A stretch of DNA of 64,000 bases from Mesomycoplasma ovipneumoniae (GTDB taxonomy: Bacteria > Bacillota_I > Bacilli_A > Mycoplasmatales > Metamycoplasmataceae), in assembly GCF_030012565.1 (NCBI RefSeq), contig NZ_CP124621.1, positions 682,001 to 746,000 on the forward strand. Reading direction: 5' to 3'. Positions 1 through 10,487 of this stretch are shown here, piece after piece. Made by a program: the position numbers and the translations under genes. Under the pieces are notes generated by a model that was not told the DNA's origin, ran no database searches, and saw nothing but the letters and a program-made list of their open reading frames with translations. Position 1 is the first letter of the stretch; each line of letters opens with the position of its first letter.

Positions 1-132
1 TATTTTAATTTTCCTAGGTCAATAAAAAGCGCTGATCATTTTATTAGTCGAATTTTCAACGATTTTTTGACTGACACTTACAGTTTGTATTATCTTTTAT
101 CTCTTATTTACACTACTTTGTATTTAGATTAG
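1..132 (+). CDS. DUF3137-like membrane protein, C-terminal fragment (cut by window edge)
   Basis: The frame is open from base 1 to TAG at 130-132 and encodes the last 43 residues of a protein. It matches the last 43 codons of the gene at 270-1334 closely at both DNA and protein level (shared ...FNDFL.DTYSLYYLL.LIY.TLYL-stop). It is therefore the 3' end of a tandem paralog whose start lies outside the window. Nothing can be said of its function beyond that of the paralog. A hairpin terminator follows at 173-213. Confidence 0.8.
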   Translation, partial: YFNFPRSIKSADHFISRIFNDFLTDTYSLYYLLSLIYTTLYLD

Positions 133-172
133 TTAAAAACATAATATTTTCAAAAAACCCTGTAATTTATAG

Positions 173-213
173 CACTTTTTAGTTATTTTTTATTGAAAAA
201 TAACTAAAAAGTG
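173..213 (+). terminator. Hairpin terminator after the truncated DUF3137 paralog
   Basis: A perfect 18-bp stem (173-190 with 196-213) and a 5-nt loop lie 40 nt after the stop codon of the upstream gene. The stem is AT-rich, as usual for mollicute terminators. It also separates the two tandem paralogs, so the second gene at 270 needs its own promoter or read-through. Confidence 0.65.
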
Positions 214-269
214 GGAAAAAAAGAGTATTTTTATAATAATTCCTTTTAAAATTGAATCAAGGAGTAAAA

Positions 270-1334
270 ATGAAAATAATAAATGATTATTTTAAATTTG
301 AAGACTATAAAAACAAGGCAAAAGAGGAATTTCGACCTAAATTAGACGAAATTATCAAGAAAAAACATTTAAAGACTCTTGAAAAACTTGCTGGAATACA
401 AAGAGTGGCGAAAAAACTTGATATTGTCTCGTTAATTTCATACATTTTAACTTCGGCTGGTATTTATGTTGCTATCAAATACAAGCTAGTGATTGGTGGC
501 ATCATTTTTGCAGTTATTTCCGGAATAATTGCAATTGCTTCTACTTTTTACTTAGGAATCAAAAAAAGGGAAATTAGGAAAATCACCAATGAAGTTTCAA
601 AAGATGTCATAGATAATTTTAGACCAGAAGATGCTTACAAAACTGCCTTTTCAATTTTAGATAAAGGAATGGATTATTTAGGTTTTAATGACCAACCTAG
701 CAACAACATTCTAATTTCAAAAAATGAAATTAGCAATCTTACTCCTGTTCAAATCATTGGTTCATCAAAGGCTTGAATTAGTGAAGTTAGACCTCTGAAA
801 GAATTATTGATTGATGAAAAATTCCATGTTAGTTTTACAAATGTCCACTGACAATGAGAAGAAAGAAGAAAAAAAGAAACTATAACAAAGCAAAGTTTTA
901 CTGGAATTTTAAAAATTGATACTTCAATTTTAGGTGAAAAGGCATTTGATTTTAAGCTTTTAAAACCAAGTGGCTGACTTTCTCAAAAAGACAAAATCAA
1001 ACTTGAAAACGAAGAATTTAACAAGGTTTTTAATCCACACTCCAGTGACAGATTGAAAATCCGAAAAATGTATACACCGCTTGCAATGGAACTTTCACTA
1101 AAAAGATATTCTGACCGCGATGGCGTTAAAGTTTTGAATGTTACCATTGAGTCTTCAGGAAATGCGATCTATTTTACATACAAATGCGACTGAAATTTTA
1201 TGTATGTTGATTTTCCAACATCAATAAAAACCCCTGATGACTTTATTAATCACATTTTCAACGATTTTTTGCTTGACACTTACAGTTTGTATTATCTTTT
1301 GTGTCTTATTTACGTTACTTTGTATTTGGAGTAG
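270..1334 (+). CDS. DUF3137-like membrane protein
   Basis: A 354-residue protein. The ATG at 270 is chosen because an AAGGAG ribosome site lies just upstream (259-264); an in-frame TTG at 252 lacks one. Several TGA codons must read as Trp. Two adjacent hydrophobic segments (about residues 48-65 and 69-93) form a hairpin anchor, followed by a soluble C-terminal domain. This layout, with a basic cytoplasmic N-terminus, resembles the DUF3137 family found in many mycoplasmas; that assignment rests on memory of the family, not on a search. Function is unknown. A near-identical C-terminal fragment at 1-132 shows that the gene is tandemly duplicated. Confidence 0.65.
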
Positions 1335-1386
1335 TTAAAAACATAATATTTTTAAAAAAGCTTGTAATTTATAACATTTTTCAACT

Positions 1387-1434
1387 TTTTTAATTGATTT
1401 TTAAGTTAAAATATCATTAAAAATCAATTAAAAA
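1387..1434 (+). terminator. Hairpin terminator after the DUF3137 gene
   Basis: A 17-bp AT-rich inverted repeat (1387-1403 with 1418-1434) lies about 50 nt after the stop at 1334. It holds the position of the hairpin after the upstream paralog, with a different sequence. Confidence 0.55.
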
Positions 1435-1506
1435 TACTAAACAGACAAATTTTTTTTCACTTTGTAGTTAGGTTTATATTCAACCAAATTTTTTAAAAAA
1501 AATAAC

Positions 1507-1547
1507 TAAAAAGCATATAAATTGCTAAACTTGTTTTTATAGTGTTT
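1507..1547. repeat. Left target-site duplication of element A
   Basis: This 41-bp sequence recurs at 2120-2160 with a single mismatch. The two copies bracket element A and are best explained as a long target duplication made on its insertion. Confidence 0.75.
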
Positions 1548-1550
1548 GTA

Positions 1551-2111
1551 CCGAGTTTCCCAGTTTGATGAGATAATCTTAAAAAAGTGTCCGGTTTTAC
1601 GGCGTTTTTAACTTAAAAACCAAAATATGAAATATTTAAACTACCTTTTTTAGTTAAAACACTGACAAAAACATAAAAAAATACAACTACTATTTAAACT
1701 CAATGCAAATAGAAAACTCATTTTATTTAAATTGAGCCTAAAAAAACATATGAAGTTTTGAAAGAGCAATAACCAAAAGCCCTAAATTTATAGATTTCTA
1801 AACGGTTAAATTTAAGGCATTGCATCATATTTAAAAATATGACGGAAAATTCTCATTTTCTGATTTTTTTTAGACAAAAAACATAATTAATTCCCCCCTA
1901 ATTCAATATCCAAATTTATTAATTATTCTTAAGTGATGTTCATTATAACATAATTTTATTTTAGACCAAACATTTTTTTTTTTTTTTTCAAAATGTTAAT
2001 TTTAAAATAATAAAACTTAATATTTTAGTGTAAAAAAACGGATTTACGGGTATCTTTGTGAATTTAATTGACTAAAAAGTGAATTTTTGCCATCAAACTG
2101 TAAAGCTCAGG
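1551..2111 (-). mobile_element. Small non-autonomous element, copy A (IS1634-type ends)
   Basis: About 561 bp, bounded by inverted ends: CCGAGTTTCCCAGTTTGATG on the left, and the inverse of CCTGAGCTTTACAGTTTGATG on the right. Both arms match the ends of the IS at 8082-9992, but there is no transposase gene. The core carries a promoter on the minus strand (gaccaa 1964-1969 and attata 1942-1947 as read on plus; 16-nt spacer), a 16-nt T tract on its upstream side, a purine-rich GGGGGG-ATG motif, and two hairpins also present in the five other copies. A 41-bp near-identical duplication flanks it (1507-1547 and 2120-2160). It lies between a DUF3137-like gene and efp. Confidence 0.8.
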
Positions 2112-2119
2112 AACACACT

Positions 2120-2160
2120 TAAAAAGCATATAAATTACTAAACTTGTTTTTATAGTGTTT
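2120..2160. repeat. Right target-site duplication of element A
   Basis: Partner of 1507-1547 with one G/A difference. It lies immediately upstream of the efp promoter. Confidence 0.75.
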
Positions 2161-2229
2161 TTTGCTGTTTTAAATTTAATATACTTTATATTTTTAAATT
2201 TAATCGCTTTTTAAAATGAAATTTTATGG

Positions 2230-2235
2230 TATAAT
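2230..2235 (+). promoter_or_regulatory. -10 box of the efp-tkt operon
   Basis: A TATAAT hexamer lies 31 nt before the efp start, giving a very short leader. No convincing -35 box is seen, which is usual in mycoplasmas. Confidence 0.5.
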
Positions 2236-2266
2236 AGCTATTATTTCAAGTTTAGGAGGCGGTAAG

Positions 2267-2830
2267 ATGATTAATGTTAATGAATTTCGACCTGGAATCA
2301 CCTTTGAATTTGAAGGTGAAATTTTTGTCGTAATTTCAGCACAACATTCAAAACAAGGTCGCGGACAAGCGAACGTAAAAGCAAAAGTTAAAAATCTTCG
2401 CTCAGGAGCAACCACTATCAAAACATTTTCAGGTGGTGAAAGAGTTCAAAAAGCTCGTATTGACAAAATTACAATGGTTTTTCTTTATAATGAAGGTCAA
2501 AATAGTGTTTTGATGGATGATTCAACTTATGAGCAAATTAGTATTGATAATGAAAAAATAGCCTGAGAACTCAATTTTTTATCCGAAGGTGTTAAGGTAA
2601 AATTGCGTAAATTTAATGATGAAATTTTAGATATTGAACTTCCGCCGAAAATTGAATTAAAAGTTGCCTCAACATTTGATGCCGTAAAAGGTAATACAAC
2701 AACAAATCCAACAAAAAGAGCAACATTAGAAACTGGTTTTGAAATTGATGTTCCTTTATTTATTAAAGAAGACGAAATTATAGTAGTCTCAACTGAAGAA
2801 GGAAAATACGTTTCAAGAGGAGGACAATAA
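2267..2830 (+). CDS. efp: Translation elongation factor P
   Basis: 187 residues, the normal EF-P length, with the family's three beta-barrel domains. EF-P binds between the P and E sites of the ribosome and relieves stalling at polyproline. The start at 2267 follows AGGAGG; an ATG at 2216 lacks a ribosome site. The N-terminal NEFRPG and C-terminal GEIIxVDTxxGxYVSR-type signatures are recognisable. The tip-loop residue equivalent to the modified lysine of E. coli EF-P (PGKGQ) is arginine here (R32, in QGRGQ). The tkt start lies 2 nt after the stop, so the two genes are probably co-transcribed and translationally coupled. Confidence 0.95.
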
Positions 2831-2831
2831 A

Positions 2832-4751
2832 ATGAATAACGACACTAAAATAACTAATGCAGCAGAATTGGAATCTAAAGAAAAAGTTGATAAATTCAAA
2901 AAAAAGTTTAAATATCTTGAAGAATTAAGTGTAAATTCCTTAAGAATTCACAGTAACGAAGCAATAAATAAGGCAAATTCTGGTCACCCTGGTGTTGCAA
3001 TTAGTGCTTCAAAAATGATTTATGCACTTTTTCGTGATCATATAAATTTTGACCTCAGTGATCCAAACTGAATTAATCGCGACCGTTTTGTTTTATCTGC
3101 CGGTCATGCATCTTCGCTTTATTATTCACTTTTATATAGTTTAGGTTTATTAAAAAAAGAAGATCTTGAGAATTTTCGCCAAAAAAATTCAAAAACACCA
3201 GGACATCCAGAATACGGTCACACTGTTGGAATTGAAGCAACAACCGGTCCACTTGGTCAAGGAATTGCAATGGCCGTTGGAATGGCTCTTGCTCAGTCAC
3301 ATTTAAATGCAAAATTCAAAGAAATTAACCACTACACTTATGTAATTTGCGGGGATGGTGATCTTCAGGAGGGAATTTCCTATGAGTCACTTTCGCTAGC
3401 AGGACATTTAAAACTTAAAAATTTCATTGTTTTGTATGACTCAAATGATATTCAACTTGACTCACCAGTAAGCGTTGTTTTTAGCGAAAATATGAAACAA
3501 CGAATTGAATCTCAAGGTTTATTTTACCAATTGGTGCCAAAAGATGATGTAAAATTGATCTCACAAGCAATTTCTAAGGCAAAAGCTTCCCGAAGACCAA
3601 GTTTTATTGAAATCAAAACTGTTATTGGTCAAGGTTCAACTAAACAAAACACTACCGAAGTTCACGGCGCTCCTCTAGGAGGCGACATTGTTAATTTAAA
3701 GAAAAATCTTAAATGAGAACACGAAGAAGATTTTTATCTTGACCCAGAAATTAGCAAACATTGGCAAAAAACACTTGTAAAAAGAACCCGTGCTAAAAAA
3801 GAAACTTTTAAAATTTCGCCAGAACTTGAAGAATTTTTACAAAAAGGTCAAAATATTAATTTAGAAATTGATTTAGACCTTCCTAAAAACCAGGCAACCC
3901 GGGCAACATCGTCTTTAATTCTTGACTATATTTCCAAAAAAGTTCCTTATTGAATCGGTGGATCGGCTGATTTATCAGTTTCAACAAAAGCAAAAGGTTC
4001 AGATGGTTATTTTAGTGACCAAAATTATCAAGGTCGAAACTTAATGTTTGGTGTTCGCGAATTTGCAATGAGCGCAATTGCAAACGGAATTGCACTTCAT
4101 TCAGTTTTACGTCCTTTTGTTTCAACATTTTTTGTCTTTGCTGACTATTTAAAGCCCGCTTTAAGACTCTCCTCATTAATGAAATTGCCAGTAACTTACA
4201 TTTTTACTCACGACTCACTAATGGTTGGCGAAGATGGACCAACTCACCAGCCAATTGAACAACTTGCAATGCTTAGATCAGTTCCTAATTTTGCTGTCTA
4301 TCGTCCTGGTGATGAAAATGAGCTAAAAGGAGCTTATGAACTTGTTCTTGAAAACAAAGATAAACCTTGTGCAATAATTTTAACTCGTCAAAATATCAAA
4401 TCATTCGCTGAATCAAAAGATAATTTCAAACTCGGAGCCTACTTAGCACAAAAAAGTGAATCCAAATGAGCAATTATTGCTACCGGTAGTGAGTTAGGGC
4501 TGGCAAAAGAAGTCGCTCAAGAATTAGACCTAAATTTAATATCCTTATCAAATTGACAAAACACACCAATTTGAGATCCAAATTTTGCAATTTCACTTGA
4601 ATTAGCTTCTACTTTTGGTTGAAAAGCACATGCAAAATATAATTTTGGTCATGATACCTTTGGAATGTCAGCCCCAGCAGAAGACATTCTTGATGAAATT
4701 GGATTTCGAAGCAAAGATCTTGTTGAAAAAATTAAAAAAATTATTGCCTAA
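2832..4751 (+). CDS. tkt: Transketolase
   Basis: 639 residues, full length. Transketolase is thiamine-diphosphate dependent and moves two-carbon units in the non-oxidative pentose phosphate pathway, linking glycolysis to ribose supply in an organism without a full oxidative branch. Visible signatures: NSGHPG near the N-terminus, the GDGDLQEG cofactor motif, HG(A)PLGG, FGVREFAM, and HDSLMVGEDGPTHQP of the pyrimidine domain. GGAGG lies just before the ATG and overlaps the end of efp. Several TGA codons are read as Trp. No frameshift or missing block is seen. Confidence 0.96.
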
Positions 4752-4949
4752 TTTTTTTAATTAGCATATTAATTTACCACTGTTGTTTTTTTTGAATTTT
4801 GAAAAATTCTAATAAAAAATTAGTTTTTTAGACTTGAAAAAATAATTTTAACTAACAATTTAATAAGAAAAACAAACCTGATGGTAAAAAAAATGCCTTA
4901 TCTGCAATAGATTTTTACAAACAGTTATTTCATTAGGTTAATTAATAAA

Positions 4950-5873
4950 ATGAACTTTTGGTCAAGAACAGAAAAATTTCTAAATCTTAAAATACCAAAA
5001 AAATTTTCAATAATTCCGTTTTTATCTAATCTTGTGTATTTTTGACTTTTTTATTATTTAGTTTTTCAGTTTAACCCCAACAAGCAAAAAAGGCATTATT
5101 TTTTTCTTATTTTACTTTACTTAATAAGCTACCCCTTTCCTTTTTTTGTGCTTGTTTCAGTACTGAGTGTAACTGATGATGGTGATTTTTTAAGATTTTT
5201 TTATTTGAAAATTTTTAACAAGTATTTTTTAGTACATTTGTTTGAAATAATTACTTACTTAATTTTTTATTTCCCATATTCATATGTTTGTAGTTTTTTA
5301 CAAAAAATATTCCATTTTTATTTAACAAAAAAAGTGAAACAAAAATTAGGTCGACTAAATCCAGAAAATAAATTCAATTTTTTAACTAATTTTGATTATG
5401 ATAAATATTATAAATTTGCATGTAAAAGAGAGCTTTATTCACGTTATTTTGAAACAAATAATTGACATAAATATGATCAAATTGTTGAAAATATTATTAA
5501 GTCAATAAATAATTATAGATGATACCGCGAAGGCTATGTAGCCAGATATTATTCTCATATAATCTTGCAAATTTTTTTGTTTAATTCTGAAAATTCAGAA
5601 TTAAAAATCAATCAAAAAAACTGAAAATATTTTTTAATAATCTATTTTATTTTTACAACACTACATTTCATATTTTCATGATACTCTATATGACTGTTTT
5701 TTGGATATGTTACTTGAAGAGAGACAAATACTGAGGATTTTTATAAAGAACTTTTTGAAAGTACTGTTGTTTTTGTTATGCCATTAATGTTTCTTGGGAT
5801 GGGTTATGTTTTTATTCCTAGACTTTTTTATTATCCAAAAACGTGAGTAACATATTGACTATTTGAAAGCTAA
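4950..5873 (+). CDS. Tandem membrane protein family, copy 1
   Basis: 307 residues when TGA is Trp. A short amphipathic N-terminus ending ...LNLKIPKKFS precedes two hydrophobic segments (about residues 24-45 and 55-80), a third near 90-118, a basic cytosol-like loop (KKVKQKLGRLNPENKF), a tyrosine-rich middle (NFDYDKYYKFA), and further hydrophobic segments near the C-terminus. I do not recognise the family. It is the first of three tandem copies at 4950, 5986 and 7019, and is closest to copy 2. The ribosome site is weak. A 198-nt gap with no gene separates it from tkt. Confidence 0.75.
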
Positions 5874-5985
5874 AAATTACTGTAATTAAGTTTTAAGCAA
5901 CTTAAAAAAGGCAAATTATAAGTAAATCAATATAGTTTTTAGACTTTTATATAAATTAGCGCTACTTTATTCAAGAGAATTTAAA

Positions 5986-6906
5986 ATGCATTTTTGATCA
6001 ACAGTTGAAAAATTTCTAAATCTTAAAATACCAAAAAAATTTTCAATAATCCCGTTTTTATCTAATCTTGTGTATTCTTGGCTTTTTTATTATTTAGTTT
6101 TTCGGTTGAACCCTAACAAGCAAAAAAGACATTATTTTTTTCTTGTTTTGCTTTGCCTAATAACTTACCCGTTTCCATTTTTTGCGCTTGTTTTAGCGCT
6201 GAGTGTAACTCATAATGTTGATTTTTTAAGATTTTTTTATTTGAAAATTTTCAACACGTATTTTTTAGCGCATTTGTTTGAAATAATTACTTACTTAATT
6301 TTTTATTTCCCATATTCATATGTTTGTAGTTTTTTACAAAAAATATTCCGTTTTTATTTAATAAAAAAAGTAAAACAAAAATTAGGCCAACTAAATCCGG
6401 AAAATAAATTTGATTTTTTAACTAACTTTGATTATGATAAATATTATAAATTTGCATGTCAAAGAAAACTTTATTCACCTTATTTTGAACAGATAAATTG
6501 ATATAAACCTGATCAAAATGTTGAAAATATTATTAAGTCAATACACACTCATGATTGATTTCAAGGCTATGTAGCCAGATATTATTCTCATATAATCTTG
6601 CAAATTTTTTTGTTTAATTCTGAAAATTCAGAATTAAAAATCAATCAAAAAAAATGAAAATATTTTTTAATAATCTATTTTATTTTTACAGCACTACATT
6701 TCATATTTTCATGAGCCTCTATATGAGCGTTTTTTGGGCATGCTCTTTGAAGCAAGTCAAATACTGAGGATCTTTATAAAGGACTTTTTGAAAGTAATGC
6801 TATTTTTATTATACCATTGATGTTTCCTGCGATAGGTTATAGTTTTATTCCTAGACTTTTTTATCATCCAAAGACGTGAGTAACATATTGACTATTTGAA
6901 AGTTAA
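5986..6906 (+). CDS. Tandem membrane protein family, copy 2
   Basis: 306 residues. Nearly the same as copy 1 through most of its length, with changes clustered in the loop after the third hydrophobic segment and near the C-terminus. The intergenic sequence before it is repeated almost base for base before copy 3, so the duplicated unit is about 1.03 kb and includes a short hairpin (AAGTT...AACTT) after each stop. This implies recent unequal tandem duplication. The start MHFWSTVEKF follows a weak AAGAGA site. Function unknown; the hydrophobic segments indicate a membrane location. Confidence 0.75.
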
Positions 6907-7018
6907 AAATTACTTTAATTGAGTTTTAAGCAACTTAAAAAAGGCAAATTATAAGTAAATCAATATAGTTTTAGACTTTTTATAAAAATTAGCACTACTT
7001 TATTCAAGGAAATTTAAA

Positions 7019-7933
7019 ATGCATTTTTGATCAACAGTTGAAAAATTTCTAAATCTTAAAATACCAAAAAAATTTTCAAAAATTCCGTTTTTGACTAATG
7101 CTTTGTATTTTAGACTTTTTTCTTTTTTAGTTTTTAAATTTAATCCTAATAAGCAAAAAAAGCATTATTTTTTACTTGCATTACTTTACTTGATAAGTTT
7201 TTCGCTACCTTTTTTTGTAGTTGTTTTAGCATTAATTTTAAGTCCTAATATTGATTTTTTAAGGGTGCCATATCTTAAAACTTTTAATAATTATTTGATT
7301 ACACTGGCTTTTGAAATAAGTACTTATTTAATTTTTTATATTCCATACACGTATTTTTGTGGATTTTTGCAAAAAGTATTCCATTTTTATTTAGCAAAAA
7401 AAGTAAAACAAAAATTAGGCAGGCTAAGCCCGCATAATAAATTTGATTTTTTAACTGACTTTGATTATAATAAATATTATAATTTTGCTGTAGGGCGTGT
7501 AACTTACTTTAGATCTGGGGTAAGTAAAACTGATAAAAATGATCCTAACAAAATTATAAAAAATATTCTCGCAACATTTGAAAGTAGAGTTAACATATTT
7601 ATTCCTGGTAGAATTTTTTCTAGATATTATGCCCAAATAGTTTTGCAAGTTTTTTTATTTAATAGTCAACATCAAACATTAAAAATTGATGAAAAATACT
7701 GAAAAGTTTTCCTTTTTATCCATTTTATATACTTTGTTATTGATTATGGTTTACTTTTATTCATATTTTGATTAACCGTTGAATTTTTTAGAGCAACTAT
7801 AATAGTTGATCTTCAATTCAATAGATTTTTATTGTTTACTGCTTTTCCCCATATTGTTCAACTTGCTTTTTTTATAATTGTATATTCTATAAAACCTTTG
7901 GGCTATGATGCCATTTTTAAAAGTATGAGTTAA
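7019..7933 (+). CDS. Tandem membrane protein family, copy 3 (diverged)
   Basis: 304 residues. The first 25 residues match copy 2, and the body is clearly homologous but more diverged (IFYIPYTYFCGFLQKVFHFY region, KKVKQKLGRLSP, FDYNKYYNF). It carries a roughly 15-residue insertion after the DYNKYY motif (VSKTDKNDPNKI), and its C-terminal hydrophobic block is unrelated to that of copies 1 and 2. AAGGA precedes the ATG. It is probably the oldest divergence of the trio, or a mosaic whose 5' end was homogenised with copy 2. Function unknown. A GC-capped terminator at 7947-7970 ends the cluster. Confidence 0.72.
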
Positions 7934-7946
7934 TGATTCTAAAAAC

Positions 7947-7970
7947 AAGGCGATAAATTAGCCTTTTTTT
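7947..7970 (+). terminator. Terminator of the three-gene membrane cluster
   Basis: The stem AAGGC/GCCTT (7947-7951 with 7961-7965) is followed by a T run, 13 nt after the last stop of the cluster. Confidence 0.7.
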
Positions 7971-8134
7971 ATTATTTTTAGTTCAGATTTATAATACTTA
8001 AAATTCCTAAATCATTAGAGATTTTAATTATTTTTTATTAAACTTGTGATTGGCTCTTGACAAATTTAGAAGGTTTCTTATCCTGAGTTTCCCAGTTTGA
8101 AGGCAAAAATTCACTTTTTAGTGAATACAAATAT

Positions 8135-8164
8135 AAAAAAATACCGGTAAATCGGTATTTTTTT
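8135..8164 (+). terminator. Hairpin in the IS left arm that shields the transposase
   Basis: Stem ataccg/cggtat (8141-8146 with 8153-8158), extended by A6/T6 pairs. It lies between the left end and the transposase start. It has the form of a Rho-independent terminator and would stop transcription entering from outside. The small elements keep a related hairpin in the same arm. Confidence 0.6.
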
Positions 8165-8239
8165 ATCGTAAAACCTTATTTTTTATTAATTCCGTTTAAT
8201 TACATTTTTAAATTAATTTTTATGGTATAATTATAAATT

Positions 8240-9898
8240 ATGAAAAAACAAAATTTGGTTTTATTTAATGTTTGAGGAAACTCGAAAGATAAACTATATA
8301 AATATGTTGGCTGAACACAAGGTTACGGTAAAGCTCCAAAACGGTGATTTAGTTTAGGAAATGTGCAAAATTTGGAAAAAATTAATCCAAATGCTATTCA
8401 AATTATCAAAGAAAAGTTGAAATTGTTTTCAAATTTAGATGACATGAATAAAGTCAAGATTGCTTTGCTTGATTCTATTAAAAATTCCACCATAATCGAA
8501 GGTTCGGTTTTTGTTGGTGGGGAATTAATTGAAAAACTTATTGAAAAGCACAATATTTTTGAATCACTTCCTAAAAGTAGACATAAAAATATGAAAGAAA
8601 TTTTTAACTACTTAATTTCAAAACGGATCACTGATCCTGGCAGCATTATTAATGCTTTTGATAAAAAAGATGACTACTCAAATCAAATAAATACTTCCAA
8701 AAATAGCTTTTATAGACTCTTAGATCTTGTCTTTGAGTCACAAAATCAACTTTTAAATAGTGTCAACAAAATGGTAACAAGTGAACTTGGAAAAAGGGAC
8801 AATGAATTTTATTTTGACTCATCAACAGTCTATTTTGAGACATTTGAAAGAAATGGATTAAGAATTCCTGGTTATTCTAAAGATGCTAAATTCAAAGAAG
8901 ACCAAATTGTCATTGGCTTAGCGTGTGATAAAAATGGTATTCCTTTTCATATTAAAGTTTTTAAAGGAAATACAGCCGATTCTAGTACATTAATCCCTTT
9001 TGTATTAGATGTTGAATCCAAATATAATATCAAAAATATGACAATAATCGCTGATCGCGGCATGTCAACTGCTGCAAATATTCGATTTCTTGAATCAAGA
9101 AACTATAATTTCATTATTTCTTATCGTGCAAAGGTAGGAACTCAAAAATTTAAAAATTATTTACTAGATCCTAGCGATTATGTTAATGTAAGTGCGGATT
9201 TTAAGTATAAAAAAGAAGAATTTTATTCATCTTATAAGAATAAAAGATACACCGAAAATATTAGAAGAAGAATTATTACTTACAGTACAAAAAGAGCGAT
9301 AAAAGACAGAAAAGCTCGCGAAGAGCAAATCCAAAGTTTTATCAAAAAACAAAATAAAGACGGTTTTATCGAGGTAAACAAATTGTTTGGTAAAAAACCT
9401 AAATATTTTAAGGAAATTTCAAACATGAAATTTGAATTAGATCAAAGTAAAATTGACAAAGACAAACAGTTTGATGGTTACTATGTTTATGAAACAAATA
9501 TGCTAAATTTGAACGTCTTAGACATAGTTGAAAAATACCAAAAACAGTGGAATATTGAAGCTAATTTTAGAAGTCTAAAAGGTTTGTTGAATATTCGGCC
9601 CGTATTTTTAAGAATTGACGAGCATATCCTAGCTCATACACTTTTGTGTTTTATCTCGCTAGTTATTTTAAAAACTATAATCTTTAAAATCAACAAACAT
9701 ATCAGCGATAACAAGTTATTTGAAAACAATCAATTAACTGAGGTTGGTTTAGTAACGATGTTACAAAAATTGAGACAAAGGGTTGAATTTAACACTTTAG
9801 ATCAGCAAATGATATTTAAAAATCGCGATGGTGTCCCTAGTGATCCGAATATTTGAAATAGGTACGATTTTTACTTTAATATCTTAATAAATAGGTAA
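8240..9898 (+). CDS. IS1634-family (IS4 group) DDE transposase
   Basis: 552 residues with TGA as Trp; the stop is TAA at 9896-9898. DDE transposase of the IS4/IS1634 type, which cuts and rejoins the ends of its element. The candidate catalytic triad is D193 (FDSSTVYFE), D272 (ADRGM) and E440 in a YQKQWNIEANFRSLKG block, i.e. a Y-x-R/E-x-F-K-type signature. The IRPVFLRIDEHILAHTLL stretch after it is typical of the family. TATAAT at 8225-8230 lies just before the ATG, and no clear ribosome site is seen. The frame is intact, so the enzyme could be active. Similar elements are known in M. hyopneumoniae. Confidence 0.92.
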
Positions 9899-10487
9899 AA
9901 AAAATTGTAATTAACTTTTAACAAAAAATTTAAAAAACTGCCTAAAACCAGATGCTTTTTTAAAATTACCTTATGAAACTGGGAAACTCGGGAGAAGGTT
10001 TCTTATTTTCCCGAGTTTCCCAGTTTGATGAGATAATCTTAAAAAAGTGTCCGGTTTTTCGGCGTTATTAACTAAAAAAGCAAAATTATGAATTTTTAAA
10101 CTACTTTTTTAGTTTAAAACACTAACAAAAATCATAAAAAATACAACTGCTATTTAAACTCAACGTAAATAGAAAACTCGTTTTTACTTACACCGAGCCT
10201 AAAAAAAATATATGGAAGTTTTGAAAGAACAATAATTAAAAGCCATAAATTTATAGATTTCTAAACGGTTAAATTTATGGCATTCCATCATATTTAAAAA
10301 TATAATGGAAAATTCGCATTTTCTGATTTTTCTATGCAAAAAACATAACTAATCCCCCTTAATTCAATATTAAAATTTATTAATTATTCTTAGTGTGATT
10401 TATTATAACAGAAATTTTTTTAGACCAAGCATTTTTTTTTTTTTTTACAAAAGGTTAATTTTAAAATAATAAAAATTAAGATTTTAC

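Larger units (their letters stand above)
8082..9992 (+). mobile_element. IS1634-type insertion sequence, intact
   Basis: 1911 bp, with imperfect inverted ends CCTGAGTTTCCCAGTTTGA (left) and the inverse of CCCGAGTTTCCCAGTTTCAT (right). A perfect 14-bp direct repeat, agaaggtttcttat, abuts both ends (8068-8081 and 9993-10006), marking a clean insertion. It contains one transposase gene. Its outer arms are shared with the six small elements in this window, so it is the likely source of transposase for them. The right flank is only 3 bp from small element B, so the IS landed beside an older copy. Confidence 0.92.
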
